From NCBI RefSeq assembly GCF_002252445.1, contig NZ_NNRJ01000027.1, positions 1-64,000 of the forward strand: a stretch of DNA of 64,000 nucleotides, in the 5' to 3' direction. The stretch comes from Brucella thiophenivorans. Its GTDB lineage: Bacteria; Pseudomonadota; Alphaproteobacteria; Rhizobiales; Rhizobiaceae. Below the pieces are notes generated by a model. It saw only the letters and a list, made by a program, of their open reading frames with translations. It was not told the DNA's origin and did no database searches. The position numbers and the translations under genes are program-made. The first letter of the stretch is position 1. Each line of letters begins with the position of its first letter. Below are positions 58,045 to 64,000 of the stretch, piece by piece.

Positions 58045-58071
58045 TATCGGGGCGGATTACGCCCCGATAAA
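58045..58071. terminator. Bidirectional terminator hairpin
   Basis: TTATCGGGGCG-GATTA-CGCCCCGATAA, a perfect 11-bp stem between the convergent nuclease-like and TIR genes. No long T run. Confidence 0.75.
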
Positions 58072-58083
58072 CATATGATAATG

Positions 58084-59094
58084 CTAAAGATGCTCTTCCC
58101 AGAAATCTCTGTCAGTTGGATCTATATTACAATCCAAATGAGATAAGTCTTCTTCATTCGCAAATTTGTCGATTTCCATTAGCGCTTTGCGCAGTGGTTT
58201 AAGTTTACCGGACCAAATGACGTTGTGTGGTGCGTCACTATCTCGGAAATTGGACTGTATGGCCCTCTCGACCATATCTTTAATATCTGAATCATACCAA
58301 TTAATGGAATTAGGCTTACTGTAATGTTCCATAATTATATCAATAAAAAAAGATGCATTCATCCAAGTTGGTTTAATTTTAGAAATAGGTTTTATCAATT
58401 CATTTAATTCTTCTTCCAGATTATTACCTTTAGTATTTCTTCTATGTGCTTTTAATTCACCTTTGTCTTTTAATTTTGAAATTTCTTCAATTTCGTTAGA
58501 TTGTTCCGCATTCAATTCTACTAAAATGTCATGTTCTTTTTCTAATTCAGAATATTTCTGTTGAAGTTTCTGATGTTCAAATTGTGAAACATTCTTTGCT
58601 GGCGTAAGCTTATTAATCAATCTCTTAGAATCAGTCTTCCACTGTGTTCGCTTTTTATCCCAATCATGTTCAATTCTCTTTTCAAGCTTAATTCCTAATT
58701 CTATAATTACCTGTCTCAAATCAATGAGCTTATTATGATCTTCAATATTCCATGCCTGAGTTAAGCCATGGGTTTTAGTAACAACACTGAAATCAGTTGG
58801 TGGAACGACGATTGGAAGAGTTTTGTGTGATTGAGACCAAGCAGCCCCCAGCTCCATTAAACAAAACCAACTTTCCATATAGCTCGGCGTCATTAGCGCA
58901 ATAACGAGCTTCGGATTGCTAATTTTATCTTTCATATATTTGTTGAAATCTACTGTAAGGGGAATGTCATGACCCGGCAGACTTGAGCAAAATATTGAAG
59001 CAGCTGGGACGCCAATGGCATCCTTTAAGAATGAAACGAGTGTACTCGCCAATTTGTGATCATGAACACTATGACTAATGAAAATGTCAGCCAT
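58084..59094 (-). CDS. TIR-domain protein
   Basis: 336 residues from ATG 59094 (MADIFISHSVHDHKLASTLVSFLKD). TIR features: FISHS at the start, SIFCSS, a P-G-x-D loop (LPGHDIPL), KLVIALMTPSYMESWFCLMELGAAW with the candidate NADase Glu81. The C-terminal half is coiled-coil (about 180-240: EHQKLQQKYSELEKEHDILVEL) and a helical end. Bacterial TIR proteins often act as NAD-degrading defence effectors. Codon use is AT-rich. The ribosome site is a run of seven G. Confidence 0.8.
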   Translation of the reverse strand: MADIFISHSVHDHKLASTLVSFLKDAIGVPAASIFCSSLPGHDIPLTVDFNKYMKDKISNPKLVIALMTPSYMESWFCLMELGAAWSQSHKTLPIVVPPTDFSVVTKTHGLTQAWNIEDHNKLIDLRQVIIELGIKLEKRIEHDWDKKRTQWKTDSKRLINKLTPAKNVSQFEHQKLQQKYSELEKEHDILVELNAEQSNEIEEISKLKDKGELKAHRRNTKGNNLEEELNELIKPISKIKPTWMNASFFIDIIMEHYSKPNSINWYDSDIKDMVERAIQSNFRDSDAPHNVIWSGKLKPLRKALMEIDKFANEEDLSHLDCNIDPTDRDFWEEHL

Positions 59095-59274
59095 GAGACC
59101 CCCCCTAAAAATAATAAACTTGTTTGTCGATAACGAATTCAATCTGAAAGTTAAAGCGACAATTAATCGATCAGGCTTTGCTAGTTAGATTTCACACGAT
59201 AAGGAAAATTATCAACCGCAATCCACAGAATTAAATCGGAACGGAAAACACTGATTGACTCTTCAAGTGGATTA

Positions 59275-59289
59275 GAACAAAATAGGAAC
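59275..59289. promoter_or_regulatory. SOS (LexA) box of the polymerase operon
   Basis: GAAC-AAAATAG-GAAC is an exact match to the alphaproteobacterial LexA motif GTTC-N7-GTTC read on the other strand. It lies 82 bp upstream of the Y-family polymerase start. Confidence 0.75.
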
Positions 59290-59316
59290 ATATCCACATT
59301 GAGCGGAATATGTTCC
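59285..59316. promoter_or_regulatory. Inverted repeat next to the SOS box
   Basis: GGAACATAT (59285-59293) and ATATGTTCC (59308-59316) are perfect 9-bp arms overlapping the second half of the SOS box. AATAGG and CCTATT lie outside. It may be a second repressor site or a leader hairpin of the polymerase mRNA. Confidence 0.55.
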
Positions 59317-59370
59317 TGAGTGCCTATTCACTTGAGGCAGATTTCGCTCGACCTTTTTTCTGAGGTTTCT

Positions 59371-60645
59371 ATGCGCCTGCCCGATACGATTGAACGGCTA
59401 TATCTCGATTTTGACGGTTTCTTTGCGTCGGTCGAGCAACAGTGCGACAAGCGTTTGCGTGGTCGGCCAATCGGTGTTGTTCCTTTTGAAGGCACCAATC
59501 GAACCGCTGTCATTGCCTGCTCAAAAGAGGCAAAGGCGATGGGGGTCAAGAATGTGATGCCAATTAAGGACGCGCTTCGGGTTTGTCCGGATCTCATTCT
59601 CGTACCTCAGAAGCCCGATCTATACCGCCGCGCTCATAACGCCCTGCTCTGCGAGATTGAGACAGTCATTGCCATTGATACGGCCAAGAGCATCGATGAA
59701 CTGACATGCGTTCTTGATGACAGGGGCAAGCGCGATCCTGAATTGCTTTCTGCCCGTATCAAAGCCGCTATCGCCGACAACATCGGCCCCTATATCACCA
59801 GCTCAATTGGCTTTGCCGCCAACCGGCAGTTGGCCAAGATCGCATGTAAGGCTGGCAAAGAGGCCAGCAAGCGCAATGGTAGCTACGGCAATGGCCTCGC
59901 CATCTGGCACCCGTCCTCGATGCCAGATCCTTTGCTCAAGATTGAACTTGAGGATATTCCAGGCATCGGCAAGAGCATGGCGCAGCGACTTTTTAAAAAC
60001 CGTGTCTACACCACAGAACAGCTTTATGCCTTGCAGCCTAAGCACATGCGCAAGATCTGGAATAACGTGAATGGTGAGCGTCTTTGGTACGCCCTGCATG
60101 GCTATGATATTCAGGCGCCAAAACAACAGCGCGGCATGTTTGGTCATGGGCGTGTTTTGCCGCCTGAATCTCGCAAGATCGCCGGCGCATATGAAATATC
60201 GCGCTTACTGCTGACAAAGGCTGCACGCCGCCTGCGTCGTGAAAACTTCTATGCGGGTGGCCTTTGGCTATGGCTTTCGATCCATGACGGCTCGTGGCTG
60301 GGTAAGCACGCCCTGTCCGTTGTAAATGATGACCAAGCAATCCTTGCAGGCCTCAATGCGCTCTGGAACCGTGTGCGGCGTGATTTTCCACGCGGCACAA
60401 CCATCTTTCGAGTTGGCGTCACCCTGTATGACCTTTCACCAGCTGATGAACGTCAGATTGATCTGCTTAACAATGACGACAGGCTGCGTCAGAAATGGGA
60501 GCAAGCCAACGGTGCAGTCGATAAGCTCAATTCCCAATATTCCGGCACAGTGGTGAGCATGGGCGAATGGAAGCCGCCGGCAGGTGGTCACGTGGGAGGC
60601 AAGATCAGCTACACCCGAATTCCTTCTGCCGAGGACTTCTGGTGA
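59371..60645 (+). CDS. Y-family DNA polymerase (DinB/UmuC-like)
   Basis: 424 residues from ATG 59371 (MRLPDTIERLYLDFDGFFASVEQQ), with GAGGTTTCT upstream. Catalytic acidic residues Asp13/Asp15 in LYLDFD and Asp109-Glu110 in KSIDEL are present. The HhH-type DIPGIGKSMAQRLFKN and a C-terminal little-finger region follow. The order is that of error-prone polymerases carried on plasmids (ImpB/MucB/SamB). Translesion synthesis after DNA damage is expected, in line with the SOS box. Two small zinc-type genes overlap downstream. Confidence 0.9.
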   Translation: MRLPDTIERLYLDFDGFFASVEQQCDKRLRGRPIGVVPFEGTNRTAVIACSKEAKAMGVKNVMPIKDALRVCPDLILVPQKPDLYRRAHNALLCEIETVIAIDTAKSIDELTCVLDDRGKRDPELLSARIKAAIADNIGPYITSSIGFAANRQLAKIACKAGKEASKRNGSYGNGLAIWHPSSMPDPLLKIELEDIPGIGKSMAQRLFKNRVYTTEQLYALQPKHMRKIWNNVNGERLWYALHGYDIQAPKQQRGMFGHGRVLPPESRKIAGAYEISRLLLTKAARRLRRENFYAGGLWLWLSIHDGSWLGKHALSVVNDDQAILAGLNALWNRVRRDFPRGTTIFRVGVTLYDLSPADERQIDLLNNDDRLRQKWEQANGAVDKLNSQYSGTVVSMGEWKPPAGGHVGGKISYTRIPSAEDFW

Positions 60646-60899
60646 TGGGGAACTGGAAGACGACGATTAAGGTTGGTGATCTGGCCGACGATCAAAAGTT
60701 GGAATTGATCTGCCGGAAATGCAAACGCCTCGCCTACACGGATCGAGCGATGCTGTGTGAGAAAATAGATCGGTCTCAGCTTTATCTTGATCAAATTGAA
60801 AGCAAGGCCAGGTGCAAAGGGCGTGGCTGTAATGGCAGCATGCGAATGTCCATGGTGCGCTTAAAGGAAATGAGCGGCTTTGTGGGAGGATTGGCATGA
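60645..60899 (+). CDS. Small Cys-rich protein in polymerase operon
   Basis: 84 residues from ATG 60645, overlapping the polymerase stop (TGATG). Two Cys pairs (LICRKCKRLAY and ARCKGRGCNG) separated by a Glu/Leu-rich stretch would make a zinc ribbon. The next gene overlaps by 4 bp. Probably an accessory of the polymerase or an SOS-linked DNA-binding protein. Confidence 0.7.
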   Translation: MGNWKTTIKVGDLADDQKLELICRKCKRLAYTDRAMLCEKIDRSQLYLDQIESKARCKGRGCNGSMRMSMVRLKEMSGFVGGLA

Positions 60900-61078
60900 G
60901 CACCTATGGCGCTGAAAAAGGGAGCCGATCAAAGCCATATGGCAAATTTGAGCATTGGTGCGATGATACCAATTGCAGAGCTTGGGGAACCTACGGTTTT
61001 AAAACCAAGTATGGCCAGCTTTGGTTTTGCCGAGAGCATAAGCAACAAGGGGTGGATGCCATGGCTGGACAGCGATAA
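60896..61078 (+). CDS. Small Cys/His protein, third gene of polymerase operon
   Basis: 60 residues (MSTYGAEKGSRSKPYGKFEHWCDDTNCRAWGTYGFKTKYGQLWFCREHKQQG). Cys pairs EHWCDDTNC and WFCREH make a likely zinc site, aromatic-rich between. Overlaps the upstream gene. The three genes form one SOS-controlled unit. Function unknown. Confidence 0.65.
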   Translation: MSTYGAEKGSRSKPYGKFEHWCDDTNCRAWGTYGFKTKYGQLWFCREHKQQGVDAMAGQR

Positions 61079-61107
61079 TATTTAGACAAAATAAAAAAAG
61101 CGTTCAA

Positions 61108-62157
61108 TCACGCGAGATCAAAGGGGGCATCTTCTTTCAAGCCAACCTCTTTTGTAATTCTCAGAGCTCTATTCGAAATGCTTTGTTCAATGGCTTCACG
61201 GCGCATCTTTGATCGCTTTTGACGCAAAGAATTCATCTGATCAGACGCCTTGCGGCCTAACACTGATTTAGCACCACAGATGTACCTTTGGGTGCCAAGT
61301 TGTGCCAAGAGACTTTGAATACATGCGTTTTTTTCTTCGTAAGATTCCGCAGTATGATAAGAAGCCCAAAGTTCTTTGATGCGTAGGTGTAAGATATTTG
61401 GCGCAATTAAGTTTCGCCCGACAACGCCTATTCCAGTAAGGAATACTGGTCGGTTTCCAGTCCGATAAGCAATTTTATGCGACTTCAAACCTGCGCGTGA
61501 GATTATATCGCGAATTTCACTGACAATATCCCCATGAACGAATTTGCCAGAAATAGTCAGATCGTCAACCCAAACAGAATAATTCAATCCGTTATTAGCA
61601 CACAAGTCAGCGATTTCATCGAACATCTTGCGATGAACGAGGGTGCACAGGACAGGCGTTAATGGTGAACCGAACGATACAAAGCCATCTACTGTGCAGA
61701 GATGAGTAAGTAGGCCTGCTACATCCTCGTACATACCCATTTTCTCTTGCAACCAACGGTGCACCATTCCAGCACTGGTTGAAGGGTAGAATTGCTTCAG
61801 ATCGAGCGTCAAATACTGTTGCTGGTTAAGATGAATTTCTGCGTTGTCACGCTGGCTACGCTTTTGACGAGGGCTAAAGAGATAACTTGGCTGGACGATT
61901 TTGTTTAAATGAAATTTGAGACGTTCATGAACTCGGCGCAGATCCGCTACAGGATATTTCAGATCGCGAAGCTTCTGTTTTTTTCCGATAATCTCTTGTC
62001 GTCGAACGATAAAACTTTCTTTATGCGTAGCGAGAAATCTCAAATGATCGCGAGTACACCCAACTAATGAACCAATATCACGCTGAGTTGGCCGCTGTGA
62101 GAATGGGGAGCTTGGTAGCTCATAAATCTCGATGGGCGGTCGTCGCTTTCTAGGCAT
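61108..62157 (-). CDS. Retron reverse transcriptase
   Basis: 349 residues from ATG 62157 (MPRKRRPPIEIYEL); an in-frame ATG at 62166 is possible. Retron features: NAxxH motif (NAEIH, 105-109), YLTLDLKQFYPS with catalytic Asp119, GSPLTPVLCTL at 163-173, WVDDLTISG with Asp198-Asp199 (VDD instead of YADD), and the VTG-like element FLTGIGVVGRN near 239-249. Overlaps the XRE gene stop by 8 bp. It should make msDNA from the structured RNA encoded upstream. No separate large effector is fused to it. Confidence 0.9.
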   Translation of the reverse strand: MPRKRRPPIEIYELPSSPFSQRPTQRDIGSLVGCTRDHLRFLATHKESFIVRRQEIIGKKQKLRDLKYPVADLRRVHERLKFHLNKIVQPSYLFSPRQKRSQRDNAEIHLNQQQYLTLDLKQFYPSTSAGMVHRWLQEKMGMYEDVAGLLTHLCTVDGFVSFGSPLTPVLCTLVHRKMFDEIADLCANNGLNYSVWVDDLTISGKFVHGDIVSEIRDIISRAGLKSHKIAYRTGNRPVFLTGIGVVGRNLIAPNILHLRIKELWASYHTAESYEEKNACIQSLLAQLGTQRYICGAKSVLGRKASDQMNSLRQKRSKMRREAIEQSISNRALRITKEVGLKEDAPFDLA

Positions 62158-62470
62158 GAGACACATCCGCAGGCGAGAGCTTTTCTAATAGAGACAGAAC
62201 GCCGCTCGCAATAATTAATTTGCCTCTTTTGGGTATGGGTTGGCCGTCAAGTTCTTCAGCAAAAAACAACAACTGAGACATTCGAACGTCAAATCTCTCA
62301 CTGTAGCGTTCGAGCAAGTCCATTGAGATGCCTTTTGAGCCGCTTTCTATTTCTGAAACCATAGACTGCGAAATCTCAAGCTTTGTTGCCAGCTCCTTTT
62401 GGGAAAGGCCAAGATAGAGGCGCAGAAGCCTCACAGCATCATTGATCATAGGCCGCTTTTTGTTACTCAT
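62150..62470 (-). CDS. XRE-family regulator of the retron locus
   Basis: 106 residues from ATG 62470 (MSNKKRPMINDAVRLLRLYLGLSQKELATKLEISQSMVSEIESGSKGISMDLLERYSERF), with GGAG before it; the longer frame to 62533 is rejected. It is a standard helix-turn-helix of the XRE type, then a short extension ending SPADVSHA. Overlaps the reverse transcriptase gene. From memory of retron classification, RT plus small HTH protein corresponds to one of the recognised types (VI). It may repress the locus or bind msDNA. Confidence 0.85.
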   Translation of the reverse strand: MSNKKRPMINDAVRLLRLYLGLSQKELATKLEISQSMVSEIESGSKGISMDLLERYSERFDVRMSQLLFFAEELDGQPIPKRGKLIIASGVLSLLEKLSPADVSHA

Positions 62471-62505
62471 TACAAACTCCTTCGGGCTATTTCCGAGGTC
62501 GCCGC

Positions 62506-62640
62506 TTATTGTCGGCCTGAAAACCAGAACCAAAAACGCAGGACAGTATATGCTGCCTGACCTAACGCAGTGATGACCTTAAAGACCAGAACCGCGTTCA
62601 ACATGCGACGCCGCCGCTGGCGATGATTTCTATTACTCAT
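62506..62640 (-). CDS. 44-residue basic-hydrophobic peptide, candidate retron effector
   Basis: MSNRNHRQRRRRMLNAVLVF followed by a hydrophobic stretch KVITALGQAAYTVLRFWFWF and SGRQ. ATG 62640 follows CAGGGAAAATTAAA. An extreme Arg cluster then a Trp/Phe-rich helix is the layout of small membrane toxins. It lies between the structured leader and the XRE gene in the same transcript. A 35-bp gap precedes the XRE start. Too short for normal gene calling. Both translation and toxicity are inferred. Confidence 0.55.
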   Translation of the reverse strand: MSNRNHRQRRRRMLNAVLVFKVITALGQAAYTVLRFWFWFSGRQ

Positions 62641-62857
62641 TTTAATTTTCCCTGTTTCCGTCGACTTGATTGCCGACGCCCGTAGAACAAGGAAGACTGT
62701 TCAGCGACGTTTGACCTCGAATATGCCGCACCTGGTGCCCGACGGGTGCGGCGCGAGGCCACGGGTCCCGGCAGACGCAGGATTGAGACGGGGACTAATC
62801 CCCACAGGGCCTCCGGCCCCACATATAGACGGGTTCAGTTTTGAGTAACCATCACGC
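62641..62857 (-). ncRNA. Retron msr-msd RNA (candidate)
   Basis: About 215 nt downstream of a strong promoter with no coding frame of its own. On the minus strand it holds GGGCC-GGA-GGCCC, GGGGA-TTAG-TCCCC-type hairpins, then a long stem CCTCG-c-GCCGCACC ... GGTGCGGC-atatt-CGAGG (about 62714-62758), and CGTCG ... CGACG near the end. Short loops followed by one long stem are what msr plus msd should look like. The region is GC-rich compared with its flanks. The branching G and the a1/a2 repeats cannot be fixed by eye. Confidence 0.65.
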
Positions 62858-62862
62858 CTATC

Positions 62863-62891
62863 AATATAGGGGAGCAAATTAGAGTTGTCAA
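62863..62891 (-). promoter_or_regulatory. Promoter of the retron operon
   Basis: On the minus strand TTGACA (62891-62886), a 17-nt spacer and TATATT (62868-62863). It is followed directly by the structured RNA. Near-consensus sigma-70 promoter. Confidence 0.75.
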
Positions 62892-63103
62892 ATTGATTAT
62901 CGCTTTGAGCGATATGCTATTTGATAAATCCGATAATGGATCAGATTCCATGATGGATTTGGCAGCAACAACCCATCCATAGATTGATCCGCGCTACTTC
63001 AACAGTAGCACATATCATTACGTGCACTTTTCATAACTCTGAAAGCCCAAACAGGCAGGCTTGTAGACGATAAGTAAGTAATTCAATTGAAGGCTGCTCG
63101 TAT
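62892..63103. other. Intergenic region between retron promoter and GNAT gene
   Basis: About 210 bp, AT-rich, without a credible open frame. TATCGCT-CAAA-GCGATA forms a 7-bp hairpin at about 62898-62915 that could be an operator of the XRE protein or a terminator of the GNAT gene. Confidence 0.4.
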
Positions 63104-63880
63104 CTACCCAAGCAAAATCCGGTCTATGTAATGATTGCCAGCGGGGTCTCGTTGCGTGCCAAACTTCTTGCCATATTTCGACCGATCAGAAAATATCTCA
63201 TCACCGTCAACGACAATAACAACGCGATTTTCTGTATTGTTCTTTAGAAGCGGCGCATAGCCAATGACGCGTTCTGGGAGCTGGATAGATCCATCGTCCA
63301 GACGCTCACCTGATCCATCAAATGTGTAGAATGGCTGGCCTTTGTTGAAGAAAGTTCTTTCATCATAGAAAAAGATCTGCACCGGGACTTTTGGCCCTGA
63401 ACCCAAGGGGAAAGCGCGAGGGATGGTTATGAACGCGTGCATGCCATTTCTAAAATGAATCTCTTCATCGATTATCGAAAAGCCCTGTCGTAGCCAGAAC
63501 GGCTTTGCTGTACGAGGCGCGATCTCGATTTCCAGAACACAGTACCCCTCATCCCTAGCTCGGTTTAGCATAAAATCAGAGAGAAGGACGCCAATACTGC
63601 GGCCCCGATAATCAGGATGGATCTCAACTATATGAGTACCAGAGATAAAGCCGATCGCGAGTCCGTCCTTAATTAGAACATGAAGCGGAGTGTACCCCTC
63701 GCGCCAGTTTCTCTTTACGGTATCCCAATTGCATCTGAAGCCACGTTCTGGCCCCGACCCTTTATATGACGAAGCGATCCAAACCGTATTAGCGGCGTTA
63801 TAGCTGGCTTCTTCGGCATCGAGCCAGATTTCAACCTCTGAAACCAACTCTTCGGTAGCTGGAAGGATTGCGTAGGTCAT
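63104..63880 (-). CDS. GNAT-family acetyltransferase with C-terminal extension
   Basis: 258 residues from ATG 63880 (MTYAILPATEELVSEVEIWL); an upstream ATG would add a stretch of about 13-25 residues and cannot be excluded. The GNAT core is visible: LHVLIKDGLAIGFISGTHIVEIHPDYRGRSIGVLLSDFMLNRARDEGYCVLEIEIAPRTAKPFWLRQGFSII, with the R-G-x-x-I-G acetyl-CoA loop. After about residue 150 a further 110-residue domain of unknown type follows. It is the last gene before the right edge. Substrate unknown. Confidence 0.75.
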   Translation of the reverse strand: MTYAILPATEELVSEVEIWLDAEEASYNAANTVWIASSYKGSGPERGFRCNWDTVKRNWREGYTPLHVLIKDGLAIGFISGTHIVEIHPDYRGRSIGVLLSDFMLNRARDEGYCVLEIEIAPRTAKPFWLRQGFSIIDEEIHFRNGMHAFITIPRAFPLGSGPKVPVQIFFYDERTFFNKGQPFYTFDGSGERLDDGSIQLPERVIGYAPLLKNNTENRVVIVVDGDEIFSDRSKYGKKFGTQRDPAGNHYIDRILLG

Positions 63881-64000
63881 GCTGATAAGCGTCCGTTCTC
63901 TAACATCACAACCCTTCATCTGCTGGGCCTGCGAAGGGTTGATAGCGTAAATCACAAAAGCGGTTGGGCAGGACTTGAAGTGAAACGGTGTTCTCGCCTT

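Noticed and set aside
62637-62848. Small frames on both strands across the retron leader
   Set aside because: They lie in the GC-rich hairpin region, have no ribosome sites and are better explained by a structured RNA.
1-64000. tRNA, rRNA, intact insertion sequences and phage structural genes
   Set aside because: None seen on either strand by inspection. A covariance or profile scan would be needed to exclude them formally.

Overview
The window looks like a low-GC accessory replicon, most likely a plasmid, of an alphaproteobacterium in the Hyphomicrobiales (Brucella/Ochrobactrum, Bartonella or Rhizobium neighbourhood). The evidence is a complete repABC module on the minus strand (25.8-29.4 kb) with a probable antisense ctRNA and two parS-type palindromes inside repB. 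Three Ros/MucR-family regulators and an alphaproteobacterial SOS box (GAAC-N7-GAAC) also fit. I see no rRNA, tRNA, CRISPR array or intact insertion sequence. Genus and plasmid status are inferred; no search was run.

Layout. 0-9 kb: small accessory genes, namely a truncated gene at the left edge, an acidic protein, a tandem paralogue pair, a membrane protein, a PIN-domain protein, a TumE/TumA-like toxin-antitoxin pair with a perfect operator palindrome, an orphan HigA-like regulator, two exported proteins and a serine recombinase. 9-14 kb: an exported Gly-rich protein and a 1266-residue autotransporter with a small HTH gene behind it. 14-16.5 kb: an operon of very small proteins, some too short for ordinary gene calling, and a MucR regulator. 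16.9-20.3 kb: a large primase-helicase with a strong candidate sRNA upstream of it. 20.7-23.5 kb: a PemK/MazF-type toxin-antitoxin pair, two MucR-like proteins with an altered zinc site, and small proteins. 23.5-29.4 kb: a relaxase-associated protein without a relaxase domain, then repCBA.

29.5-35.4 kb carries a nuclease-like pair, an ArdC-type antirestriction protein, a TM2 protein, a DUF262-HNH protein and exported proteins. 35.4-43.3 kb is the mobilisation region: MOBP-type relaxase and MobC on the minus strand, a candidate oriT, and a divergent plus-strand operon with a ParA/StbB-like ATPase ending in a TraG/VirD4 coupling protein. No VirB mating-pair genes are present. 43.5-51.8 kb is a plus-strand block of mostly unrecognised membrane and exported proteins around a membrane-anchored ClpB-like AAA+ ATPase and a smaller P-loop protein. 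It looks like an uncharacterised envelope machine.

51.9-64 kb resembles a defence island: two or three HEPN-like proteins, a restriction-endonuclease-like protein, a TIR-domain protein, and a Y-family polymerase operon under an SOS box. Next comes the most interesting locus: a retron with a strong promoter, a highly structured leader that is probably msr-msd, a 44-residue basic/hydrophobic peptide, an XRE regulator and a retron reverse transcriptase carrying NAxxH, VDD and LTG motifs. A GNAT acetyltransferase follows. Repeated sequences and decayed gene remnants around the HEPN genes suggest cassette insertion and duplication.
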